Under the pieces are notes generated by a model. That model worked only from the letters and a program-made list of their open reading frames with translations. It ran no database searches and was not told the DNA's origin. A program made the position numbers and the translations under genes. A stretch of DNA of 64,000 bases from Poriferisodalis sp965208555 (lineage in GTDB: Bacteria; Actinomycetota; Acidimicrobiia; Acidimicrobiales; Poriferisodalaceae), in assembly GCF_965208555.1 (NCBI RefSeq), contig NZ_OZ242342.1, positions 372,001-436,000 on the forward strand, read 5' to 3'. Shown here piece after piece: positions 1 through 7,633 of the stretch; position 1 is the stretch's first letter, and the number at the start of each line of letters is the position of its first letter.

Positions 1-53
1 TGTCAAGCACGCTTGCAGCATCAATTTGGCGCAACGGTAGGATTGAGCACGCT

Positions 54-1997
54 GTGACGAACCCAGAGCCGGACATGCGATCTGAGACCGCCGACGCTGC
101 GGTGCTGTCGCCCCCCGCATCCCTGGACCGTGACGGATCTGATGCGGGACGCGACCGGATGCGGGAGCTCAGCGACGCCATCCGGCGCATCGGGGACGCC
201 ATGAGCTTCGAGAGCGTCCTGCAGCTCGTGATCGACAGCGCCCGCGCCCTCGTCGGCGCCCGCTTCGGCGGCATCACCGTCGTCGACGAGACCGGAGTCG
301 TTGAGCTGTTCCTCAGCTCGGGCACCTCTCACGCCGAGCACGCCCTGCTCTCTGCCAGCCCCCACAGCCTCGACTTCTACGAGCACTTCCGCAAGCTCGA
401 GGGGTCGTGGCGAATCGACGACTTCGACGCCTACTGCGCGAGGCACGGTCTTCCCGAATTCGACTTCTCCGTGCCGATCGAGTCGGTGATGCTTGCGCCC
501 ATCCGGCTCGAGGACCACACGATCGGCGCCATCTATCTGGCCAGCACCAAGGACGGGTCGCGTCTGGGCGCCGGGGATCAGGCCGCGCTGGACATCTTCG
601 CCTCGCAGGCCGCGCTCGTCGTGGAGAACGCTCGCAGTCGCCGCGACGCCGACAACGCGCACAACGCGCTGCGAGCGCTGATCGACACCTCCCCCGTCGG
701 CGTGCTCGTCTTCGATGCCTCCGGCGACGCGGTCATGGTCAACCGGGAAGCGCTGCGGATTGTCAAGGACCTGCACTCCCCCGATGAGCCGCCGGCGCGC
801 CTGCTCGAGATCATGACCATTCGGCGCGAGGACGGTCAGGAGATCTCCCTGTTCGAGCTGCCGCTGGCCCAGATACTCCCCGCAGCCGAGATCGTGCGCG
901 GCGAGCGCATCGAGATGACCCGCAGCGACGGCAGGTCGCTGGTCGTGTCGATCAATGCCACGCCGATGACTGCCCCCGACGGCGGCCTCGAATCGGTCAT
1001 CGTGACCATGGCACCCCTCGGTGCCGAAGACCCCGACACCTCCGATCCGACTGCGGGGAGCGGCAGGCGCAACCTCGAACGCCTCAGGGAAGAGCTGCGA
1101 ACCCGCATTCTCTCCGTCAAGGGGTCCACCACCACGCTGCTCGAGTCGCTGCACTGGCTCGACCGGGCCGACACAGCGCTGCTGGTGCACCTCATCGACG
1201 CCCAGGCCACCCAGATGACCGAGCTCGTCGGCCGCATGGCGAGCGCCCACCAGCCCAGCGCGTCGGACGGCGAGTCAGACCTCGGCTCGCCCCGAGAGCG
1301 CGTGCTGATCGTCGCTGACGACGCACGCACCCGCCACGTGGCCTTCCAAGCCCTGACCTCGGCCGGATTCGAGGTCGTCGAAGCCGCAGACGCCGCGGAG
1401 GCCGCTGAGCAAGCGGTCGACGTCTCGCCGCGAACCGTGCTGGTGGGGCTCGGCGCAGATCCCGGCGCCAGCAACGGCTCGCTGGCAGCTCTGCGCGGCG
1501 CCACCGCGGCGCCCATCATCGTCATGGCAGACCACGCCCGCCCTGACGCCGTCCGCCAGGCGCTCGACGCAGGGGCCACCGACTACATCGCCACACCGTT
1601 CTCGGCCGGCGAGCTGCTCGCCCGGGTACGGGTCGCAAGCGGCCGCAACCACTCGCCTGCGGCGCCGGTCGTGCATGCGGCGAACTCGGCCACCGTCGGC
1701 GACTGCACGATCGACCTCGACAACGGCGCTGCGTGGGTGCGGGGCGAGCCGGTGCGACTGTCCCGGCTCGAACGTCGCCTGCTGCGTGAGCTTGCCTGCG
1801 ACCCCGACCGCACACTCAGCCACAGCGAGTTGGCGCAGCGGGTGTGGGGGGACGGCGCTGCGACCTCGAGCGCGGTGGTCCGCAGCACCGTCAAGCGGCT
1901 GCGCGGCAAGCTCGGCGACGCCGCGACCGGCGCGGACGTGGTCGTCACCGTGCCCCGCCGCGGCTACCGCATCGCCACCCCCAGCGCAGCCCGTTAG
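54..1997 (+). CDS. GAF-PAS sensory transcriptional regulator with pseudo-receiver and OmpR-type winged helix
   Basis: This 647-residue cytoplasmic protein has a GTG start. A GAF domain (about 50-197) is followed by a PAS-like domain (about 205-325). Next is a segment resembling a histidine-kinase dimerisation helix (about 340-400, motif LREELRTRILSVKG), but the usual phospho-accepting His is absent and no ATPase domain follows. A receiver-like domain (about 415-535) keeps the acidic pair (ADD). It reads VLVGL where VLLDL is expected, so the phospho-acceptor Asp is missing, and TPF where KPF is expected. The C-terminal winged helix (about 550-640) ends in the typical PRRGYRI and looks intact. 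I infer a ligand-controlled one-component regulator that evolved from a fused two-component system. No target is evident. The gene converges on the neighbour at 2090. Confidence 0.85.
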   Translation: MTNPEPDMRSETADAAVLSPPASLDRDGSDAGRDRMRELSDAIRRIGDAMSFESVLQLVIDSARALVGARFGGITVVDETGVVELFLSSGTSHAEHALLSASPHSLDFYEHFRKLEGSWRIDDFDAYCARHGLPEFDFSVPIESVMLAPIRLEDHTIGAIYLASTKDGSRLGAGDQAALDIFASQAALVVENARSRRDADNAHNALRALIDTSPVGVLVFDASGDAVMVNREALRIVKDLHSPDEPPARLLEIMTIRREDGQEISLFELPLAQILPAAEIVRGERIEMTRSDGRSLVVSINATPMTAPDGGLESVIVTMAPLGAEDPDTSDPTAGSGRRNLERLREELRTRILSVKGSTTTLLESLHWLDRADTALLVHLIDAQATQMTELVGRMASAHQPSASDGESDLGSPRERVLIVADDARTRHVAFQALTSAGFEVVEAADAAEAAEQAVDVSPRTVLVGLGADPGASNGSLAALRGATAAPIIVMADHARPDAVRQALDAGATDYIATPFSAGELLARVRVASGRNHSPAAPVVHAANSATVGDCTIDLDNGAAWVRGEPVRLSRLERRLLRELACDPDRTLSHSELAQRVWGDGAATSSAVVRSTVKRLRGKLGDAATGADVVVTVPRRGYRIATPSAAR

Positions 1998-2089
1998 CCG
2001 CTCGCCGCGGCCGGCCGGCTCACGTCGGGCGAGTCATGTGCAGCATCGAAGGTCGGCTGCTGCCTCAGCGTCGAGACTGCGCAGCCTGG

Positions 2090-4528
2090 CTAGCTGCTGG
2101 TGTCGGGCCCTTCGATGAAGACTTGGGCTGCTTGCGACACCGGCCGCCCATCAGCAGTGCACACCGCATGCTCGCCGTCACAGCCAGAGCCCTTGAACAC
2201 CGTCACCGACAGCCTGCGATCATCGCCGACCCTGATGGTGATGTCCCACAGATCGCTGCGACCCTCGACCCGCTTGGCCTTGACCACCCGATGCGGGGAC
2301 TGCACGAACACCGCACCGCCGTCGCGCATCGTCACATAGCTCACCGCCAACGGCTCGCTGAACCGCACCCGCACCACCAAAACAGTGCCCGCACCCCCGT
2401 GAGCATCGGGCACGCCCTCGAAACTCGCCGTCAACGCAGGCAACCCCGACCCGTCAGACCCGTCAGACTCAGACTCAGACTCAGACCCCGACTCAGACTC
2501 CGACCCCGACTCAGACTCAGACTCAGACTCGGACCGCTGCTCAGCAGCCACCAACTCCTCAGGCTCTTCCTGCTGCAGCGAAACCGGTCGCTCACCGTCG
2601 CTCTCGCCGCCCACAGCTTCGTCGCTGTCGTCGCTGGTGCCGGCTGGTCGGGTCAGCACCACCGTGTAGGTGAGAATCTCCTCGCCCGCCCTCACCGTGA
2701 TGGTCACCACATTTGCGCCCACCGACAGGCTCACCTCATGGGCATCCGTGCCGGGATCGGCGTCCGCAGGCAGCACCGTCACCGACGCCCGCTCATCAGC
2801 AGCCACAGCCGACACCGTCACGCTCCCGACATCCGCAGCCACCTCGGCCTCATAGATCAGCTGATCCGCCGAGAACGTCAGCTCCGCACCGCTCACCGCC
2901 AACGACGACAGCTCCGCGCTGAACGGCACCGGCGGGGTCGGTGGCGGGGGCGGGTCGCCGCGATAGACCCGAAGCGTGTAGGTGCGCGTGTCGTCGCCGT
3001 TCGCCGACGTCACCACCACCGTGTTCAGCCCCTCCGCCAAGTCCACCTGCACGCCGCCCACCTCCGCGTCGGCGTCCGCCACAGAGAACGACACCTCCGA
3101 GTCGGAGAACGCCGCCGCAGCCGACAACGTCACCTGTGAGGTCTCCAAGGGCACCACTGCGTCGTAATCGAACCGGTCCGCCGAGAACGGAATGTCCGCG
3201 TCGCTGAGCTGCAGCCAGGTCAGCAGCGCACTGGCGGGCATGTTGAACGCCCTGATGGACTCGGCCCACCGGGTTTCGCTGACCCACATCGTCGCACCGT
3301 CAGACCAGAAGCCGGCCATGTTGTCGCCGCGATATGTGGATCCGAGCGGGTTGAGGAGGTCCAGGTCGCTCTTTCGTTCGCCTGTCGCCAAGTCGTAGGC
3401 CCAGATGTGGCGGGGACCCCGGTAGAGCGCTGGGCCGCCGTGGCCTTCGCCGACCCACATCGTCTTCCCGTCGGACCACAGGCCGAAGATCTTGTACCGC
3501 TCCGGCAGCCCGGCGTCGACTCTGTCAGCCCCCGTCTCGAGCGCGATGTCGGCATCGGGCCGGCGCTCGCCGGTGCCGATATCGAACGCGAACACCTTCA
3601 AGGCATAGTTCTCGGCGACCCAGATCGTCTCGCCGTCAGACCACACCCCGCGCAGCAGCTGCGACCCCGACTTCGCGTTGGACGTGCTGATGTGCCGCTC
3701 AGGCAAGAGCGCGCGTGTCTTGAGGTCGTAGGCCCTGATGACCTTCTGATGCAGATACGAGACCCAAAGAATCTCGCCGTCAGACCACGCGCCGCTTTCG
3801 ACCTCGAGCTTCTTGGGAAAGGGATTGCAGGTCGGCAGGAACGGGTCATCCAAGAGCCGAGGGTCAAGCGGCAGACCGGTCGCCAGGTCGTAGCTCTGAA
3901 TCGAACACTCGTGATAGAGGACGCCGCCACTGCCGATCAGCATGAGCCGGTCGTTGATGCCCCACACGCCCTTGAAGTACGTCGATTCGCTGTGCGGCGG
4001 GTCGCCGTGGATGCTGATGTCGGCGTCGGCATTGCGGCTCATCGCCTCCCCCGGATCACGCACCACCATCACCTCGTACTGCCGCTGCACCATCCCGTCC
4101 GCGGAAGTCACCGACACCCGCACCCAGTTGCGGCCCCGAATCAGCCCCACCTGATGCCCATCGGTGTCCTCGTCGGCGTCCTCGGAAAGGACCGACACCT
4201 CAGCCGCCGAATTGGCCGCAGTCGCCGTCACTGTCGTCGCCGACACATCACCCGCCACGTTCGCCGCGTACACCAGCACCTCCCCCGAGAAGCCGCCGAA
4301 ATCCACACCCGACAGGCTCAACGAGCTCAACGACGCATCATCAGCCGCCGGCGGCGGATCCACAATCGGATCCCCGTTCTGCGCCCCCACCGGCACCGCC
4401 ATCCCGGCCACCAGCACCGCCACCGCCGCCAACACCCCCCAACGAACCGAACCGCCCCGCCGTCGCACACCAACGCCTCGCACCAGGACCCGACCTTCAT
4501 CGTCGCCTGAGTTTGCGCATCGCTTCAC
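2090..4528 (-). CDS. Secreted WSDG-propeller / cadherin-like sandwich mosaic protein
   Basis: This 812-residue protein of unknown function is predicted to be exported. I chose the GTG at 4528 because GGAAGGGG lies 6 nt upstream and the paralogue at 14735 starts identically; an upstream in-frame start at 4576 is possible. The signal peptide ends near VPVGAQ (about residue 50). Then come a cadherin-like beta-sandwich (PF12733 type), five WSDG repeats (the first degenerate, GVWGINDRLM), an MP hinge, and two more sandwiches. A Ser/Glu/Asp-rich linker (DNA about 2455-2541) leads to a C-terminal domain of about 110 residues with two Cys (GCDGEHAVC) ending in FIEGP. That end domain recurs in four other proteins here and resembles a C-terminal module common in marine bacterial surface proteins. 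The overall layout matches 12228-14735. Confidence 0.8.
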   Translation of the reverse strand: MKRCANSGDDEGRVLVRGVGVRRRGGSVRWGVLAAVAVLVAGMAVPVGAQNGDPIVDPPPAADDASLSSLSLSGVDFGGFSGEVLVYAANVAGDVSATTVTATAANSAAEVSVLSEDADEDTDGHQVGLIRGRNWVRVSVTSADGMVQRQYEVMVVRDPGEAMSRNADADISIHGDPPHSESTYFKGVWGINDRLMLIGSGGVLYHECSIQSYDLATGLPLDPRLLDDPFLPTCNPFPKKLEVESGAWSDGEILWVSYLHQKVIRAYDLKTRALLPERHISTSNAKSGSQLLRGVWSDGETIWVAENYALKVFAFDIGTGERRPDADIALETGADRVDAGLPERYKIFGLWSDGKTMWVGEGHGGPALYRGPRHIWAYDLATGERKSDLDLLNPLGSTYRGDNMAGFWSDGATMWVSETRWAESIRAFNMPASALLTWLQLSDADIPFSADRFDYDAVVPLETSQVTLSAAAAFSDSEVSFSVADADAEVGGVQVDLAEGLNTVVVTSANGDDTRTYTLRVYRGDPPPPPTPPVPFSAELSSLAVSGAELTFSADQLIYEAEVAADVGSVTVSAVAADERASVTVLPADADPGTDAHEVSLSVGANVVTITVRAGEEILTYTVVLTRPAGTSDDSDEAVGGESDGERPVSLQQEEPEELVAAEQRSESESESESGSESESGSESESESDGSDGSGLPALTASFEGVPDAHGGAGTVLVVRVRFSEPLAVSYVTMRDGGAVFVQSPHRVVKAKRVEGRSDLWDITIRVGDDRRLSVTVFKGSGCDGEHAVCTADGRPVSQAAQVFIEGPDTSS

Positions 4529-4571
4529 AGCACACCCCTTCCGTGCCCGATCCGACCCAGGCGCCGGCGCG

Positions 4572-4680
4572 CACATCTATCACCTACGCGACTACGACGG
4601 CCACGAAGTCGACATCGTGCTCGAACGCGCCGAGTCTGTTCCGCATCGGTGTGCTGCTGCACACCAATCCACACTGCTCT
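4572..4680 (+). pseudogene. Remnant of a DUF4143-type ATPase C-terminus
   Basis: Two short plus-strand stretches in different frames resemble the C-terminal part of AAA-DUF4143 ATPases. From 4572 the sequence reads HLRDYDGHEVDIVLERA, matching the family's R..G.EVD.vle pattern. From 4639, one frame away, it reads FRIGVLLHTNPH, which fits the family's final strand. Between them most of the normal spacing is missing. This is a decayed scrap with no start. A related intact gene lies at 10784-12073. Confidence 0.5.
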
Positions 4681-4716
4681 CGTACGCCTGCTCGAAGCCA
4701 TGGTCGGCCTGGCGCT

Positions 4717-7209
4717 CTATGGTGCCGCCACGACCTGCCCCGGGGTGCGAACCGCCCGCAAGTCGTGCATTATTCTGCCGCCGCTCAGCCGGTCCCAGTA
4801 GTACGCGTAGACCATCAGGTACTTGCCGACGTCGTCCTCGGTGGGGGTGTAGGACTCCCCGGAGTACGCCTGCGGTATAGACCAGCCGGGTTCGTAGTAG
4901 CCGATGCGCTCGTAGTCGGCGTAGTCGGTCCTCGACACGGTCTCCGAGGTCCCGCGGTACCAAGCGACCTTGACGAGACTGACTTCGCCGTCTGAGTCAT
5001 GGATGCTGACGGTGACCGGCTGGCCCACCACCGGCGACGGCGGATCGAACGTCAGCGTTCCGGTCTCGGGCACGTCTCTCACCGTGACGGTCAACGCGAC
5101 CTCGTCATCGGACGAATCGGAGATCTGCCCTGCCTCGTCCACCCCGTCGGACACACTCACGCGCACCGAGTACCGCGACCGGCTCTCATAGTCCAAGCTG
5201 CGGCCCGGCGCGACCAGCACCCTGCCAGCGGCATCGATCACGAAGTCCTCGTTGAACGCGTCGACATCTTGGCCGCTGACGGTGAAGCTCAACGCGTCGC
5301 CGTCGGGATCGCGCGCTCTCAGAGAGCCGACGGCCGCGCCCCCACCGCGGTCCTCATCCACCGCGAACGACAACGGGTCCGCACCGTCCGGTACCTTCCA
5401 GTCCCTGAAGAACGGCGCCAGATTCACCTGACCGCCCACCGGCCTGCCCACGACCCGGAAACGCAGCTCGCCTCCGAAATTGTCGTACCCCGGAATCTCG
5501 GTGCGGTACACCAGATTGGACGGGATCTCCTTGGTCCAGTGCACGCCGGAAACCTGCGCATCCTGCGTGTTCAGCAGCCTGGACCACGAGTCATCATACT
5601 TCTTCCGATGAAGCTCGGCCAAGGTCCAGCCCGCCGAGGCACTGTGGGTCTCGCCCTCCGAGTATGCGTTGGTCCAGCTCAGCCGAGGCGTGACCTCCGA
5701 CAGCCCCGACCGGCGGGAGAACACGATGGCATAAGAGGAATCACCCGACAGAACCACGCCGTCGGTCGTCGGCACAAACGTGTTCAGCCCCTCAGTTATC
5801 GGACTCGGCCCCTCGAGAGCGATGCACGGCACATCAACGCCCAGCCAATGCGCCGCCGGGCACTGCTCGACATCGATGCCGACGCCCTCGAGCAAGTCCA
5901 TCTCGATCTCATCGAGTTCCCATCCCTCGGGGTTCGTGCCCGTATTGAAGTACACAGCCCAGCCCGAGAGGCCCAGGTGAGCATCCCTAATGACCGTGCT
6001 GCAGGTCGCGCTGCCCCACGATCCGAGGTTGCCGACAAGCGTCCAAGCGGGCTCGGAATCGGTGTTCTGCTGGGCGGCGACGGGCTCTTCGTCGTCGCCG
6101 TTCTCTTGCTCAACGAACTCCACGAACTCGATCTGGGGCGGGGGCAGCTCGATCTGGGGCTCCTCGGCGTCCTGATCGTCCTGGGTGCCCTGCTCTTGGT
6201 GCACAGACGACTCGTCGACGCCCTGCTGTTCGTCGCGCTGTTGGGCTTGCTGGTGGGCGAGCAGCGACGCCGCCGAGTGCACGGTGGCGGCGGTCTCGTT
6301 GGTCCACGGCGACGCTGACACCTTGCCTCGGGCGTCGCGGAACCGCGCCCGCAGCTGCACCTTGTACGCGGCGCCCTCCTCCAGACCCGACAGGGTCACC
6401 GAGGTGGCGTCTGCGGCGGGCCACTCGTTGCCGCGATGAGCCTCGTTGGCGAACCGGAACGACAAGAACTCCAGATCCTCCCGCGCCCAGCTCACCCGGT
6501 ACTCGAACGGCACCAGCACCGGCGCCTCCCACGAAATGGTCAGCTCACCCGCAGCACCGCTCCACAGCACCACCTCGCCGATCTCGTCCTCAGCGCGCAC
6601 CACCACCTGCTCTTGCTGCTGGTCCTGCTGCTCGTCGCCGCCCTGCCCGTGCTGCTGCTCGGCGTTCTGCTGATCTGCCTGCTCTTGCTGCTGCTCGTCG
6701 CCGTGCTGCTCGTCGGCCTGATCCTGCTGATCTGCCTGCCCGTGCTGCTGCTCGTCGGCGTTCTGCTCGGCGTCTTGCTGCTGACCTTGGGCTTGCTGGT
6801 CGGCGTTCTGCTGATCGGCTTGGTCCTGCTGGTCGGTGGGTGTCTGTGCGGTGTTGGGTGCCATGCGGTAGGCGAACACGCGGTGCTGCAGATGGTCCAG
6901 TACCCACATCGTGTCGCCGTCAGACCAGATCCCCGCCGGCTCAGAGTTCCCCGCGTCCGCCAGACCGCCGAACCCCAACGCCGGCACCTGCTCGCCCGAC
7001 CCCAGATCGTACGCGTCGATACGCGCCGCGGGGCCGTCGGCAACCCACATCGTGGCCCCATCAGACCACAGCCCACGCGTGCCCGACCCCACCACTCCCG
7101 CCAGCGACCGACCCTCCGACGCGTCGCCGGTCGCCGCGTCGAACGCCGCCGACACCCACCGACGCACCACAGCACGCTCGAACCAACCCACCACACCGCG
7201 ACACAACAC
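4717..7209 (-). CDS. 5'-truncated WSDG-propeller / FN3 / cadherin surface protein
   Basis: This paralogue of 28947-31700 has lost its 5' end. Only blades 4 and 5 of the WSDG propeller remain, preceded by FDAATG, and no signal peptide precedes them. They are followed by a long Q/D/E/A-rich linker (DNA about 6603-6842), an FN3 domain (SWAREDLEFLSF motif), and an acidic linker ending AAQQNTD. A unique tail contains a cadherin-like repeat (RDPDGDALSF) and an Ig-like segment (DDVGKYLMVYAYYWD). The frame stays open up to 7347, inside the next gene, so the start is uncertain; 7209 is an in-frame GTG with no clear ribosome site. Without export this is probably a silent or dead copy, although the rest of the frame is intact. 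Confidence 0.6.
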   Translation of the reverse strand: MLCRGVVGWFERAVVRRWVSAAFDAATGDASEGRSLAGVVGSGTRGLWSDGATMWVADGPAARIDAYDLGSGEQVPALGFGGLADAGNSEPAGIWSDGDTMWVLDHLQHRVFAYRMAPNTAQTPTDQQDQADQQNADQQAQGQQQDAEQNADEQQHGQADQQDQADEQHGDEQQQEQADQQNAEQQHGQGGDEQQDQQQEQVVVRAEDEIGEVVLWSGAAGELTISWEAPVLVPFEYRVSWAREDLEFLSFRFANEAHRGNEWPAADATSVTLSGLEEGAAYKVQLRARFRDARGKVSASPWTNETAATVHSAASLLAHQQAQQRDEQQGVDESSVHQEQGTQDDQDAEEPQIELPPPQIEFVEFVEQENGDDEEPVAAQQNTDSEPAWTLVGNLGSWGSATCSTVIRDAHLGLSGWAVYFNTGTNPEGWELDEIEMDLLEGVGIDVEQCPAAHWLGVDVPCIALEGPSPITEGLNTFVPTTDGVVLSGDSSYAIVFSRRSGLSEVTPRLSWTNAYSEGETHSASAGWTLAELHRKKYDDSWSRLLNTQDAQVSGVHWTKEIPSNLVYRTEIPGYDNFGGELRFRVVGRPVGGQVNLAPFFRDWKVPDGADPLSFAVDEDRGGGAAVGSLRARDPDGDALSFTVSGQDVDAFNEDFVIDAAGRVLVAPGRSLDYESRSRYSVRVSVSDGVDEAGQISDSSDDEVALTVTVRDVPETGTLTFDPPSPVVGQPVTVSIHDSDGEVSLVKVAWYRGTSETVSRTDYADYERIGYYEPGWSIPQAYSGESYTPTEDDVGKYLMVYAYYWDRLSGGRIMHDLRAVRTPGQVVAAP

Positions 7210-7280
7210 ACGGCCTCGGCCCACCGGGTCTCGCTGACCCGCTGCGCGGCAACCAACTGAGTCGAGACTGTGCAGCCTGG
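7210..7280 (-). pseudogene. Scrap of a WSDG fifth blade plus shared 3' flank
   Basis: Minus-strand reading of about 7212-7245 gives VSETRWAE, identical to part of the fifth blade of the protein at 2090-4528. The adjoining bases (about 7261-7280) match the 3' flank of that gene near 2067-2088. This is recombination debris between the truncated gene at 4717 and the intact one at 7281. Confidence 0.45.
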
Positions 7281-7633
7281 CTAGCTGCTGGGGCCTTCGA
7301 TGAAGACCTGGGCCGCCTCCGACACCGGCCGCCCGTCCGCGGTGCACACCGCATGCTCGCCGTCACAGCCAGAGCCCTTGAACACCGTCACCGACAGCCT
7401 GCGATCATCGCCGACCCTGACGGTGATGTCCCACAGATCGCTGCGACCCTCCACACGCTTGGCCCTGACCACCCGATGCGGGGACTGCACGAACACCCCA
7501 CCCCCGTCGCGCATCGTCACATAGCTCACCGCCAACGGCTCGCTGAACCGCACCCGCACCACCACATCGGAACCCGCACCCGAATGCGCATCAGGCACAC
7601 CCTCGAAACCCGCCGTCAACGCCGGCCCCACCG
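7277..7633. repeat. Direct repeat copy 1 of a 357-bp identical segment
   Basis: By eye this segment matches 12224-12580 base for base. It covers the 3' end, stop codon and complete C-terminal-domain region of two neighbouring genes. The genes diverge just beyond (accgc versus accgg). Identity without third-position changes points to recent gene conversion or duplication. Confidence 0.8.

Noticed and set aside
21..1250. Minus-strand open frame opposite the GAF/PAS regulator
   Set aside because: The plus strand carries a complete multi-domain regulator; the minus frame has no motif.
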